Below are positions 1 through 8,016 of a stretch of 32,817 nt of DNA, in pieces. The notes under the pieces were generated by a model that saw only the letters and a program-made list of their open reading frames with translations, searched no databases and was not told the origin of the DNA. Source of the DNA: Sphingomonadales bacterium (GTDB lineage: Bacteria > Pseudomonadota > Alphaproteobacteria > Sphingomonadales > Sphingomonadaceae). How positions within the stretch are numbered: the first letter of the stretch is position 1; every line of letters starts with the position of its first letter. The stretch covers positions 1 through 32,817 of the forward strand of contig JAGWVC010000040.1 of NCBI GenBank assembly GCA_018971065.1. The letters are read 5' to 3'. The translations under genes were made by a program, and so were the position numbers.

Positions 1-765
1 GAGCGCGACGAGATCACCTTTGCCTCGATCCCGCACTGGCGGATCGCGCGCGAGGGGCTGGAGGTGCGGATGGGGATGGACCGCATCGTCCTGATCAACG
101 ACTTCGGGGCGATGGGCCATGCCGTGGCACGCAGTAGCCCCGAGCATTTCCGCCATCTGGCCGGGCCGGACGTGGACCTGCCGGCGCGCGGCACGCTGAG
201 CGTGGTGGGGCCGGGCACCGGCCTTGGCGTGGCGCATGTGTGGCGCGATGGCGCGGGGTTCTATCACGTGCAATCGACCGAGGGCGGGCATGTCGATTTC
301 GCGCCGATCGATGCGGTGGACGATGCCATTCTGGCGCGGCTGCGGGCGCGACACCGGCGGGTTTCGGTGGAGCGGGTGGTGGCCGGGCCGGCGATCGTCG
401 ATATTTACGAGACGCTGGCCGGGCTGGAAGGCCGGGCGATCGTGCCGATGAAGGACAGCGCGGTGTGGACGCTGGCCGAGGCTGGTGAGGATGCGTTGGC
501 GGTGGCGGCGGCGGAGCGGTTCTGCCTGTCGCTGGGCAGCGCGGCGGGCGATTATGCGCTGGCGCAGGGCGCGGCGGGCGTGGTGATCGCCGGCGGGGTG
601 GCGCAGCGCCAGGCCGACCGGCTGTGCCGTTCCGCGTTCGCGCAGCGGTTTACCGCCAAGGGCCGGTTCGAGACGCTGATGGCGACGATTCCGGTGAAAC
701 TGATAACCCATCCGCAACCGGGCCTGCTGGGCGCGGCGGCGGCGTTTGTGAAGGAATGTGCATGA
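1..765 (+). CDS. glk: Glucokinase, 3' part (5' end outside the window)
   Basis: The gene is open from base 1, so the true start lies upstream; about 254 residues are present. It phosphorylates glucose to glucose-6-phosphate with ATP in the cytoplasm, feeding the Entner-Doudoroff pathway. Visible family marks of the bacterial glucokinase type (PF02685) are the INDFGAMGHAV stretch holding the sugar-binding Asn-Asp, the phosphate-binding VGPGTGLGVAHV, the EGGHVDFAP motif (nearly identical in E. coli Glk) and the late GGVAQR motif. The missing part should hold the first ATP-binding loop. Its TGA stop overlaps the ATG of eda (ATGA), so the two are very probably translationally coupled. This is consistent with the zwf-edd-glk-eda order known from sphingomonads, although zwf and edd are not in view. 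Identification is secure. Confidence 0.93.
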   Translation, partial: ERDEITFASIPHWRIAREGLEVRMGMDRIVLINDFGAMGHAVARSSPEHFRHLAGPDVDLPARGTLSVVGPGTGLGVAHVWRDGAGFYHVQSTEGGHVDFAPIDAVDDAILARLRARHRRVSVERVVAGPAIVDIYETLAGLEGRAIVPMKDSAVWTLAEAGEDALAVAAAERFCLSLGSAAGDYALAQGAAGVVIAGGVAQRQADRLCRSAFAQRFTAKGRFETLMATIPVKLITHPQPGLLGAAAAFVKECA

Positions 766-1376
766 ATTCGGTCGAGGCCCTGATGCGCAAGGCGCCGGTG
801 ATTCCGGTGCTGGTGATCGACGACGTGGCCCATGCCGTGCCGATTGCGCAGGCGTTGGTGGCGGGCGGCCTGCCGGTGCTGGAAGTGACGCTGCGCACGG
901 CTTGCGCGATCGACGTGATCAAGGAAATGAAAACCGTGCCCGGTGCGATCGTGGGGGCGGGGACGGTGCTGAACCCGGGCGATCTGGATCGTGCGCTGGA
1001 TGCGGGGAGCGAGTTCATCGTCTCGCCCGGGCTGACGCCGGCGCTGGGCAAGGCGGCGGTGGCCGCAGGGGTGCCGTTCCTGCCGGGCACGGCGAATGCT
1101 TCGGACATCATGCTGGGGCTGGATCTGGGGCTGACGCGGTTCAAGTTCTTCCCGGCGGAGGCCTCCGGCGGGGTGGCGGCACTGAAGGCGATTGCGGCGC
1201 CGTTCGGGATGGCGAAGTTCTGCCCGACCGGCGGCATCACCCAGGCGACCGCGCCGAACTGGCTGGGGCTGGACGCGGTGCTGTGCGTGGGCGGATCGTG
1301 GCTGGTAGGCAAGGGCGTGCCCGACGTTGCCGGAATCGAGGCGGCGGCGCGCAGCGCGGCGGCATTGACCGGCTGA
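762..1376 (+). CDS. eda: KDPG aldolase (2-dehydro-3-deoxy-6-phosphogluconate aldolase)
   Basis: A 204-residue class I aldolase that splits 2-keto-3-deoxy-6-phosphogluconate into pyruvate and glyceraldehyde-3-phosphate, the last step of the Entner-Doudoroff pathway. The ATG at 762 was chosen because it overlaps the glk stop and gives the usual family length. The open frame extends 46 codons further upstream, but that stretch lies inside glk. Catalytic features are present: Glu41 in LEVTLRT (the general acid/base), Lys128 in FKFFPAE (the Schiff-base lysine) and the phosphate-binding PTGGI at about 155-159. The gene follows glk in one transcription unit and is followed after 56 bases by the PEP carboxylase gene. 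Confidence 0.96.
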   Translation: MNSVEALMRKAPVIPVLVIDDVAHAVPIAQALVAGGLPVLEVTLRTACAIDVIKEMKTVPGAIVGAGTVLNPGDLDRALDAGSEFIVSPGLTPALGKAAVAAGVPFLPGTANASDIMLGLDLGLTRFKFFPAEASGGVAALKAIAAPFGMAKFCPTGGITQATAPNWLGLDAVLCVGGSWLVGKGVPDVAGIEAAARSAAALTG

Positions 1377-1432
1377 CGGCAGCGTCCGGGAGGGGGAGCC
1401 GGAAAGCGACGGAAATTTCAGGAGAATCCCGG

Positions 1433-4204
1433 ATGAGCGAACTGCACGAACTCGATGCCCGGCTTCAGACCCTGCACGAGCGCACGATCGAGACACCGCT
1501 GTTCAACCCGGTTTTCCAGTTGAGCCTGGAATTGTCGCGCCGGATCGAGAGCGGGGCGCTGACTCTGGACGGCGTCGAGGCGCTGGTGGCCGAGTTGGAG
1601 TGCGACGGCTTGCAGACACGGGCAGCGCGGCTGCTGCGGCTGGTGTCGCCGGTCGATCCGCACGAGAACCTGGGCCGGGTGAAGGCATTGGCCGAAGCCA
1701 GCGACTTTGCCGCGTTCGCGGCGCGGTGGGCGCGGCCGGTGGCGCATGTGGTGTTCACCGCGCATCCGACGTTCCTGCTAAGCAAGGCGCAGGGACAGGC
1801 GGTGGCCGATGCGGCGTCGGCCGGGGATACCAGCGCCGAGGCGGTCTGCGTGGTTGGGCCGCAACGCGATACGATCACGCTGGATTTCGAGCATGATGCG
1901 GCGATGGCGGCGATGCGGCGCGGGCAGGACGCGCGCGACCGGATCAACGCGCTGTTGCTGGGGCTGGCACGGCAGCGCTGGCCCGACCGTTGGCAGGCGC
2001 TGAAGCCGCTGCCGGTGCGGTTTGCCAGTTGGGTCGGCTATGACATGGACGGCCGGACCGACATCGGCTGGCAGACCTGCCTGCGCTATCGGCTGGCGGA
2101 GAAGGCCGAGCGGCTGGGCCTGTATGCGGCGCAGTTGAGCGAGGCGGCGCCGGATGTGGCGGCGCGGCTGACGGCGGCGGGTGGCTATGCGGCGGGCATG
2201 GCGGCGCGGTTCGGCGGCGACATTGGCGATCCGGCGGTGCTGTCGGCGCTGGCCAACGAATTCAGCGCCGATCATCCCGACAAGCTGGTGAGTTTGGCGC
2301 CGGTGATTGCGGAACTGGAGGCGCTGGCCGCAAAGGCCGATGGCGACGTGGCCGAAGCGCTGCTGACCGTGGCGGCGGCGATGCGGGCGGACGGGCTGGG
2401 CATGGGCTGGATTCACTTCCGCGTGAACAATTCGCAGCTTCAGAACGCGATCCGGCGGCGGGTCGATCCCGAGGGCACGCTGGATCTGGCCAGCCAGGCC
2501 GCGCTGGTGACGATGCGCGAACTGGTGACGAAGGCGAAACCGCTGCGTTCGAACCTGGCGGCGCTGGCGATCGAGAATTCGACCGCGGTGCGGCAGTTCC
2601 TGATCATGGCGCAGATCCTGCATCATGTGGACGCCGACGCGCCGATCCGGATGCTGGTGGCCGAGTGCGAGCAGCCCTCGACGGTGCTGGCGGCGCTCTA
2701 TTTCGCCAAGCTGTTCGGCGTGGCCGACAAGGTGGACGTTTCGCCGCTGTTCGAGACCGAGACCGCGCTGGAGCATGGCGGGCGGTTTCTGGAGGCGCTG
2801 CTGGCCGAGCCGGAATACCGCGAATACGCGCGGGTGCGCGGGCGGGTTGCGATCCAGACCGGGTTTTCCGATGCCGGGCGGTTCGTCGGCCAGATTCCGG
2901 CGGCGCTGGCGATCGAGCGGTTACAGGGACGGCTGGCCGAAGTGATGGCCGAGCACAAGCTGACCGACGTGGCGGCGCTGATCTTCAACACCCACGGCGA
3001 GAGCATGGGGCGCGGGGCGCATCCGATCGGCATGGCGGACCGACTGTCGTGGCCGCTTTCGGCCTGGGCGCGGCGGCGGTTCATGCGGGCGGGGATTCGG
3101 CTGGAGCCGGAAGTGTCGTTCCAGGGCGGCGACGGCTACCTGTTCTTCGGCACCGGGGAACTGGCGCTGGCGACGCTGAGCCGGTTCGTCGAATTGTCGC
3201 CGGCCGAGACCGATCCTTATGCGCCGACCGATCCGTTCTATCGGCGGACCGACCTGAGCCTCGACTTCTATCGCGCGATCCGGCGGGTGCAGCAGCAGCA
3301 TCTGGCCAGCACGACATATGCGCGGGCGGTGACGGCGTTCGGGCTGGGGCTGCTGAACGACACCGGCAGCCGCAAATCGCGGCGGCAATCCGACATATCC
3401 GCCGACCGGACGATGAACCTGCGGCAGATCCGCGCGATTCCGCATAACGCGATCCTGCAGCAACTGGGCTATCCGGTGAACGTGATCGCCGGGTTCGGCA
3501 CGGCGGCGGACGGCAATGTCGAGGAGATCGGCGCGCTGCTGGCGGCCAGCGCGCGCGGGCGGCAGATGGTGCGGCTGGTGCGCGCGGCGAACGCGCTGGC
3601 CTCGATCAAGACCGTGACCGCGTTCGGCGAGCTGTTCAATTCGGCCTACTGGGCCAGCCGGCCCTATCGCGGGGATGAGGGCGCGATTTCGGGCGCGTGC
3701 CTGGCGCTGGCCGAATACCTGACCAATGACGATCGCAGCGAGGTGTTCCGCACCCTGGCGACGCAATTGCGGGTCGATTCGCTGAAGCTGCACCGGCTGC
3801 TGCGCGAAATTCCCGACGAGACGCCACTGCCCGGGCGCGAGGCGCACCGGCGGCGGCTGGGGGTGTTGCAGGCGCTGCGGCTGGCATTGTTCCAGCACAT
3901 GTTCCTGCGCGCGGTGTCGGTGCCGCAGTTCAGCCGGGCCAACGACATCAGCCGTGAGGACGTGCTGGAGATGGTGTTCACGCTGCGCATCGACGACGCG
4001 CTGACGCAGTTGCGGCGGGCGTTTCCGACGCATTTCCCCAAGCTGTCCGACTTCAGCGTGGACGCAGCCACCGATTACCCCGACGAGGGCGCAACCAGTT
4101 ACGACGCGATCCGGCTGGGGACGATCGAACCGATCGAGCGGGCCTATGGGCTGGCGCTGCGGATCGGCACGGCCATCGCGGGAGAGTTCGGCGCGCACGG
4201 GTGA
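1433..4204 (+). CDS. ppc: Divergent phosphoenolpyruvate carboxylase
   Basis: A 923-residue protein with the length and overall motif order of PEP carboxylase, which adds bicarbonate to PEP to make oxaloacetate. ATG 1433 has a GGAG Shine-Dalgarno at 1421-1424. Recognisable parts: FTAHPT with catalytic His111, SWVGYDMDG near 205, FSDAGRFVG (Arg483), THGESMGRG with His521, and TGSRKSRRQ near 647 followed by an AIPHNAILQ segment. Several hallmark residues differ from classical enzymes. DRDG is DMDG. The SDSAKDAG lysine (Lys546 in E. coli) is Arg. HGRGGSIGRG is shortened and lacks the PEP-binding Arg (Arg581 in E. coli). The terminal RNTG is absent. The RVTEQGE motif is not recognisable. Position behind glk-eda suits an anaplerotic role, but activity cannot be assumed from the sequence. 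Confidence refers to family membership. Confidence 0.8.
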   Translation: MSELHELDARLQTLHERTIETPLFNPVFQLSLELSRRIESGALTLDGVEALVAELECDGLQTRAARLLRLVSPVDPHENLGRVKALAEASDFAAFAARWARPVAHVVFTAHPTFLLSKAQGQAVADAASAGDTSAEAVCVVGPQRDTITLDFEHDAAMAAMRRGQDARDRINALLLGLARQRWPDRWQALKPLPVRFASWVGYDMDGRTDIGWQTCLRYRLAEKAERLGLYAAQLSEAAPDVAARLTAAGGYAAGMAARFGGDIGDPAVLSALANEFSADHPDKLVSLAPVIAELEALAAKADGDVAEALLTVAAAMRADGLGMGWIHFRVNNSQLQNAIRRRVDPEGTLDLASQAALVTMRELVTKAKPLRSNLAALAIENSTAVRQFLIMAQILHHVDADAPIRMLVAECEQPSTVLAALYFAKLFGVADKVDVSPLFETETALEHGGRFLEALLAEPEYREYARVRGRVAIQTGFSDAGRFVGQIPAALAIERLQGRLAEVMAEHKLTDVAALIFNTHGESMGRGAHPIGMADRLSWPLSAWARRRFMRAGIRLEPEVSFQGGDGYLFFGTGELALATLSRFVELSPAETDPYAPTDPFYRRTDLSLDFYRAIRRVQQQHLASTTYARAVTAFGLGLLNDTGSRKSRRQSDISADRTMNLRQIRAIPHNAILQQLGYPVNVIAGFGTAADGNVEEIGALLAASARGRQMVRLVRAANALASIKTVTAFGELFNSAYWASRPYRGDEGAISGACLALAEYLTNDDRSEVFRTLATQLRVDSLKLHRLLREIPDETPLPGREAHRRRLGVLQALRLALFQHMFLRAVSVPQFSRANDISREDVLEMVFTLRIDDALTQLRRAFPTHFPKLSDFSVDAATDYPDEGATSYDAIRLGTIEPIERAYGLALRIGTAIAGEFGAHG

Positions 4205-4330
4205 ACCGTCCCGGGTTGGCACGGCGCCGAATCGGCTGCGACTCCCCGGAAACCTTCGGCTATGTTAACCATATCTGGTAACGAATGGGCCGCTTGCGGG
4301 AAGCCGGCCCGCTGAAGGTACGGGTTTGCG

Positions 4331-5008
4331 ATGCGCTATACAACGGGTGAAGTGACCGGACTGGTGGCCGCGACGATGGCGATAGCGTCCATCGGCGTGG
4401 GCATGAACCTGGCCGACAACGGCCCGCACCTGCGCGAGCCAGCCGGGGTTTCGCGCGCCGGGGACGTGGCGCCGCCGCCGGGGCTGGCCGCCGCCGATGC
4501 CGGCGCCGACTATGCCCGGCCCGCCCCACCCCCGTCGCCCGCACCCAGCCCGCTGGTGATCCGCCGGGTGCTGCCGATTGCGGGGGCAATCCGCTATGGC
4601 GAATGGCACTGGGACGAGAGCGGCGCGCCCGCCAGCGGCCCGCTGGTGATCACCGTCGATCTGGAGGCGCGGGTGCTCTCGGCGTTTCGCGACGGCTACG
4701 AGATCGGCACCGCCGCGGTGCTGCTGGGCACGCAGGAAAAGCCGACGCCGCTGGGCGTGTTCCCGATCAGCCAGAAGGACGCGCGCCACCAGTCGAACCT
4801 GTACGACGCGCCGATGCCCTACATGATGCGGCTGACCAACGACGGCGTGACCATCCATGCCACCACCGTGCAGAACGGCTATGCCAGCCACGGCTGCATC
4901 GGCGTGCCGCTGGCCTTCGCGAAGAAGCTGTTCGGCACCGCGAAGCTGGGGGACAAGGTCTATATCACCCGTGGCAAGCGCGTGGGCGTCGGGGATGATT
5001 TGACCTGA
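4331..5008 (+). CDS. L,D-transpeptidase (YkuD domain), exported
   Basis: A 225-residue protein with an N-terminal hydrophobic segment (about residues 9-27, a signal peptide or anchor), a Pro/Ala-rich linker (about 45-75) and a C-terminal YkuD catalytic domain. L,D-transpeptidases act in the periplasm on peptidoglycan tetrapeptides, forming 3-3 cross-links or attaching proteins. The catalytic signature is visible: His176 followed ten residues later by SHGC with nucleophile Cys189. The Arg that usually follows the cysteine (SHGCIR) is Gly here (SHGCIGVP), a variant seen in smaller YkuD proteins. The start at ATG 4331 has only a weak ribosome-binding site. The gene stands alone, and its stop codon overlaps an inverted repeat that may end transcription. 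Which member of the L,D-transpeptidase family it represents cannot be told. Confidence 0.88.
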   Translation: MRYTTGEVTGLVAATMAIASIGVGMNLADNGPHLREPAGVSRAGDVAPPPGLAAADAGADYARPAPPPSPAPSPLVIRRVLPIAGAIRYGEWHWDESGAPASGPLVITVDLEARVLSAFRDGYEIGTAAVLLGTQEKPTPLGVFPISQKDARHQSNLYDAPMPYMMRLTNDGVTIHATTVQNGYASHGCIGVPLAFAKKLFGTAKLGDKVYITRGKRVGVGDDLT

Positions 5009-5025
5009 GGGCAATGCCCCTCAGG
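5004..5025 (+). terminator. Hairpin at the end of the L,D-transpeptidase gene
   Basis: A perfect 8-bp inverted repeat (CCTGAGGG / CCCTCAGG) with a 6-base loop begins inside the stop codon of the L,D-transpeptidase gene. No run of T follows on the + strand, so if it stops transcription it does so weakly or with help. The next gene is on the opposite strand, so this sits in a convergent gap (5009-5165) in which nothing else was recognised. Confidence 0.35.
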
Positions 5026-5165
5026 GTGTGCGGGGATTTGGCTCAGGCCGGAGCGAGAATGGCTGGCCAGCGCGACCCGGAGCGCAGCGGCCTTAATGGC
5101 CGTGAGCACCGGAAGCGCGATGGACGGCCGTTCGCAGCCCGGCATGGGGCAAATAGGCGCGCACC

Positions 5166-5468
5166 CTAGCGTTTGCGGACGAATTCGGCGCGTAGCACCA
5201 GGCCCTTGATGCCGTCGAAACGGCAGTCGATCTCCTGCGCATCGCCGGTCAGGCGGATTGACTTGATGAGGGTGCCGCGCTTCAGGGTCTGGCCGGCGCC
5301 TTTCACGTCGAGGTCCTTGATCAGCGTGACCTGATCGCCATCGGCCAGCAGGTTGCCGACCGAATCGCGCACTTCGACCGTATCAGCGGCAGCGCGCTTG
5401 GCGGCGAGTTCCGAGGCCGGCAGCCATTCGCCACTGTCTTCGTCGTATACGTAGTCGTCGTCGCTCAC
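5166..5468 (-). CDS. PhnA/YjdM-like protein without zinc ribbon
   Basis: A 100-residue protein whose last ~70 residues match the PhnA (YjdM) C-terminal domain: VRDSVGNLLADGDQVTLIKDL, then TLKRGTLIKSIRLT and GIKGLVLRAEFVRK. In longer family members an N-terminal zinc ribbon with CxxC pairs precedes this domain. Here the corresponding region keeps the YVYDEDSGEWLPAS outline but has no cysteine at all, so zinc binding there is lost. The family was named from its position next to phosphonate genes, but no phosphonate gene is present here and the biochemical role is unsettled. The start is GTG at 5468, whose bases overlap the TGA of the upstream secreted-protein gene (GTGA), indicating translational coupling. 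Confidence 0.85.
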   Translation of the reverse strand: MSDDDYVYDEDSGEWLPASELAAKRAAADTVEVRDSVGNLLADGDQVTLIKDLDVKGAGQTLKRGTLIKSIRLTGDAQEIDCRFDGIKGLVLRAEFVRKR

Positions 5469-5911
5469 GGATTACACCCCAGATTCAGTTGTGTGGATTT
5501 CGATTTGACGATCCGCACTGCACCGCGCGGGGTGCCGGGCGCAAGCTCGGCGTGAATATCATCAAGGTCGGGCTTGCCGTCGCTGTGGAACTTCATGACG
5601 AAGGCACGCTCGCCCAGCACCATCGATTCGTCGAGCGGCTTGCAGCCCGTGGATTTCGTGGCGCGCACGCCGGCCAGCATCCCGTCGGCATCGTAGAGCA
5701 GATCGTAGCCGAAGTCGCGCTGGATGTCGGTGACGTCCTTGATGCCGGGGCATTCGGCCCGGATCGCGGCGCAGACCTCGCTGGTTTCAGGCTCGGCATC
5801 CGGGGCGACGTGCCAGCGGGGGACCGGGCTGAATTCGAACGGCGGCGCATCGGCCGCCACCGCGCCGGTGCCCAGCAGCAGCGCCAGACCCGTCATCACC
5901 GCCTTGCGCAT
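5465..5911 (-). CDS. Small secreted protein of unknown function
   Basis: A 148-residue protein. The start at ATG 5911 is preceded by a strong AGGAGG six to seven bases upstream; a longer open frame reaches 6004 but without comparable support. Residues 1-20 form a classical signal peptide (a basic MRK, a hydrophobic core, then AVAA before DAPPFEF), so the product is probably periplasmic or secreted. The mature part has four cysteines (in SEVCAAIRAECPG, STGCKPL and the C-terminal LGCNP), enough for two disulfides. I do not recognise a family. It overlaps the PhnA-like gene by four bases and lies 116 bases downstream of dnaA on the same strand, so it may be partly read through from dnaA. Confidence 0.75.
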   Translation of the reverse strand: MRKAVMTGLALLLGTGAVAADAPPFEFSPVPRWHVAPDAEPETSEVCAAIRAECPGIKDVTDIQRDFGYDLLYDADGMLAGVRATKSTGCKPLDESMVLGERAFVMKFHSDGKPDLDDIHAELAPGTPRGAVRIVKSKSTQLNLGCNP

Positions 5912-5972
5912 CGCCCGCCTCCTGTTCGGCAACCGGCATCGGCGTGCAGGATCGCACGCGCATTGACCGGCC

Positions 5973-6012
5973 GCAATCCACAGGATTGCCGACAGCGTGT
6001 CCACAGGCTGTG
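5973..6012. other. Two small dyads with TCCACA cores behind dnaA
   Basis: Just past the dnaA stop lie a 7-bp stem with a 3-base loop (GCAATCC-ACA-GGATTGC, 5973-5989) and a 5-bp dyad CACAG-G-CTGTG (6002-6012). Both contain TCCACA, the 3' core of DnaA boxes. The nonamers CAATCCACA and GTGTCCACA match TTATCCACA at seven of nine positions. They could be weak DnaA-binding sites or part of the dnaA transcript end. No T-run follows on the minus strand. There is no AT-rich unwinding element nearby, so this is not called an origin. Confidence 0.3.
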
Positions 6013-6027
6013 AACAGGCCCGTGCGA

Positions 6028-7509
6028 TCAGCTTTCCAGTTGGCGCAGCAGGCTGCGCACATCGCCATCCATGTCGGCATCGCGGGCGCGCAGGTCCTCG
6101 ATCAGGCGGACGGCGTGGATGACCGTGGAATGGTCGCGGCCGCCGAACTTGCGGCCGATTTCGGGATAGCTGCGCGGGGTCAGCACTTTGGCCAGGTACA
6201 TCGCCACCTGGCGCGGGCGGACGACGGCGCGGGCACGGCGCTTGCTGGCCATCTCGGTGCGATCGACCCGGTAGAACTGGCAGACGGTGCGCTGGATTTC
6301 GTCGATGGTGATGCGCTTGCGGTTGGCCGAGAGGATGTCGGTCAGTTGCTCCTCGGCAAGCTGGAGCGAGACCGCCTGGCCGGTGAGCTGGGCATAGGCG
6401 ATCAGCTTGTTGAGGCCGCCGACGAGTTCGCGGACGTTGCGGTTGATGGTGCGCGCGAGGAATTCGATGACGTCGCCGGGCACTTCGGTGGGCGAGGAGA
6501 AACGCTGCAGGCGGTGCTCGAGGATCGACCGGCGCAGTTCGATGTCGGCGGGGGCGATGTCCGCCACCAGCCCCATCGACAGGCGCGACAACAATCGTTG
6601 TTCGACGCCATCGAGCGCCTGCGGGGCGCGATCGGCCGCGAACACCAGTCGCTTGCCCTCGGCCAGCAGGGCATCGATCGTGTAGAGCAGCTCTTCCTGC
6701 GCGGAAGCCTTGCCGATGATGAATTGGATGTCATCGACCAGCAGCAGGTCGAAGCCGCGCAGGCGCGACTTGAACTCGATCATCTGGTTCTGGCGCAGCG
6801 CCTGGACGAATTCGACCATGAAGCGTTCGGCCGAGCAGTAGAAGATCCGCGCGCGCGGGTGGTTGACGAGGAAAGCGTGGCCGACCGCGTGCAGCAGGTG
6901 AGTCTTGCCCTGGCCGGTTGCGGCCTTGAGGTAGAGCGGCGAGAATTGCGGCGATTCCACCGCCGCCATGCGCTGCGCGGCGTTGCAGGCCAGCACGTTG
7001 GCGGCACCGGTAACGAACGTGGTGAACGTGAGCGAGGGGTCCAGCCCGATCGATCCCATGCCCAGCGAATCATTGATGCCGCCATCGTTGCCGGCGACGC
7101 TGCCCGCCGCGCCGGTGAGGCCCATCGCGCGGCCGTCGGTGGCGGGATCGTTGGCGGGACGGCGCGCGCTGCCGCCCTGGCCCAGACGCAGTTCGGGCAA
7201 CTGGCGACGGCCCGGGTGAACCGAGATGCGGACGTGCTTCACTTCCGAACGGGCGATCTTCCACGCCAGCGACAGGCGATCGGAGAAACGGTCGGACACC
7301 CAGTTGGCCGAGAATTCGGTGGGCAGGAACAGGTCGAGTGTGCCGGTCTCCTTGCAGAAGCGGCCGAGCTGGATCGGGCGAATCCACTGTGCGTAGAGCT
7401 GTTGGCCCAGATCCTTGCGCAGGCCCTGGGAGATGTCCGCCCAGTCCGCCGCGAGGTCCAGCGCCTCCTTGTCTTCCGCATCACGCGCCATTTCCACTTT
7501 GCCCTTCAT
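6028..7509 (-). CDS. dnaA: Chromosomal replication initiator DnaA
   Basis: A 493-residue AAA+ ATPase that binds DnaA boxes at oriC and opens the origin. ATG 7509 was chosen; an in-frame ATG at 7491 is also possible, whereas the longer frame from 7572 would need TTG. Domain I is about residues 15-90 and the Gly/Ala-rich linker about 105-165. Domain III holds the Walker A loop (ATGQGKTHLL, about 197-206) and Walker B (LLLVDD, about 255-260), then NRNVRELVGGLN (box VII). Domain IV ends with the DnaA signature GGRDHSTVIHAV (about 456-467). The first Walker A glycine is replaced by Ala (AATGQGKT). The gene is transcribed in the same direction as rpsT upstream, a neighbourhood also found in Caulobacter and relatives. 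Identification is certain; only the start is open. Confidence 0.97.
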   Translation of the reverse strand: MKGKVEMARDAEDKEALDLAADWADISQGLRKDLGQQLYAQWIRPIQLGRFCKETGTLDLFLPTEFSANWVSDRFSDRLSLAWKIARSEVKHVRISVHPGRRQLPELRLGQGGSARRPANDPATDGRAMGLTGAAGSVAGNDGGINDSLGMGSIGLDPSLTFTTFVTGAANVLACNAAQRMAAVESPQFSPLYLKAATGQGKTHLLHAVGHAFLVNHPRARIFYCSAERFMVEFVQALRQNQMIEFKSRLRGFDLLLVDDIQFIIGKASAQEELLYTIDALLAEGKRLVFAADRAPQALDGVEQRLLSRLSMGLVADIAPADIELRRSILEHRLQRFSSPTEVPGDVIEFLARTINRNVRELVGGLNKLIAYAQLTGQAVSLQLAEEQLTDILSANRKRITIDEIQRTVCQFYRVDRTEMASKRRARAVVRPRQVAMYLAKVLTPRSYPEIGRKFGGRDHSTVIHAVRLIEDLRARDADMDGDVRSLLRQLES

Positions 7510-8016
7510 CACCCAACCTTCGCCCACTTGGCCCCGGCCCGCTTGCCGCCGGAGATCATGCCCGTCACTCAACCGCGCCCGACCGGCTTTTGGCCCGATC
7601 GTTCTTCAGCGCGCAAGAAACCACCCCTGATCGGCATGCCGATCCGGCCGAAACCCCTGTGCTTTTGCAAGCGCGCTGGTGAAGCCCCCCGAGGCGAACG
7701 CCTTTGGTTTCCACAGTTGTAAGGAGCATCCGGGGCGCCGCGCAAGGGCGCCAACCGCAAAAAAACTGAAATAAATGGCCTTGACAGGGGTAACCCTACG
7801 GAGATTCCCCAATGTCCGGAAAATACGTTTTATATCAGTGCGTTTCACATCGGCCACGATGCGAATCGCGGGATTTCCGTGACATTTGCGTGACGGCCCC
7901 GAACCGGGTCTCACGGCAAAGAAAATGGCCGGCGGAGCGCCCGCCGGCCATGTTCCTTTTTCGTCCCCCGATCCGCTGCGGTGCAGCGAATCAGAAGCGG
8001 CGAATCGGCGCCCGGA
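7510..8016. other. dnaA-rpsT intergenic region (507 bp)
   Basis: This gap holds no convincing gene. It contains the rpsT terminator (7925-7951), an unusually AT-rich stretch for this DNA (about 7755-7850, with runs of A and TTTTATAT), one TTTCCACA sequence resembling a DnaA box near 7703-7710, and GANTC sites at 7803-7807, 7863-7867, 7988-7992 and 8002-8006. The dnaA promoter must lie here. A TATAAA at 7829-7834 on the minus strand is a possible -10 element, but I found no good -35 box at the right distance. A TTGACA on the + strand at 7781 has no matching -10 and no gene to serve. Confidence 0.6.
7925..7951 (-). terminator. rpsT terminator (possibly bidirectional)
   Basis: A perfect 11-bp inverted repeat (ATGGCCGGCGG / CCGCCGGCCAT) with a 5-base loop lies 66 bases past the rpsT stop. 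On the minus strand it is followed by TTTTCTTT, the pattern of a Rho-independent terminator for rpsT. On the + strand it is followed by GTTCCTTTTT, so it could stop transcription both ways and insulate dnaA from rpsT. Confidence 0.85.

Noticed and set aside
2921..4222. Long minus-strand open frame opposite ppc
   Set aside because: It is the antisense shadow of a GC-rich gene: rich in Arg, Gln and His, no domain, and the + strand has clear PEPC motifs.
5030..5165. Minus-strand open frame of 61 codons (4960-5145)
   Set aside because: It overlaps the end of the L,D-transpeptidase gene antisense, with no ribosome-binding site or recognisable product.
7510..7572. Upstream extension of DnaA to position 7572
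   Set aside because: It would need a TTG start without a ribosome-binding site and adds 21 residues not typical of DnaA.
5944..7722. 592-codon plus-strand open frame opposite dnaA
   Set aside because: Antisense of dnaA; no start signal or domain.
7781..7809. TTGACA on the plus strand as a promoter
   Set aside because: No -10 box at 16-18 bases and no plus-strand gene downstream.
5973..8016. oriC in or next to the dnaA region
   Set aside because: Only a few imperfect DnaA-box-like sequences, no cluster of good boxes with an AT-rich unwinding element; alphaproteobacterial origins are often away from dnaA.
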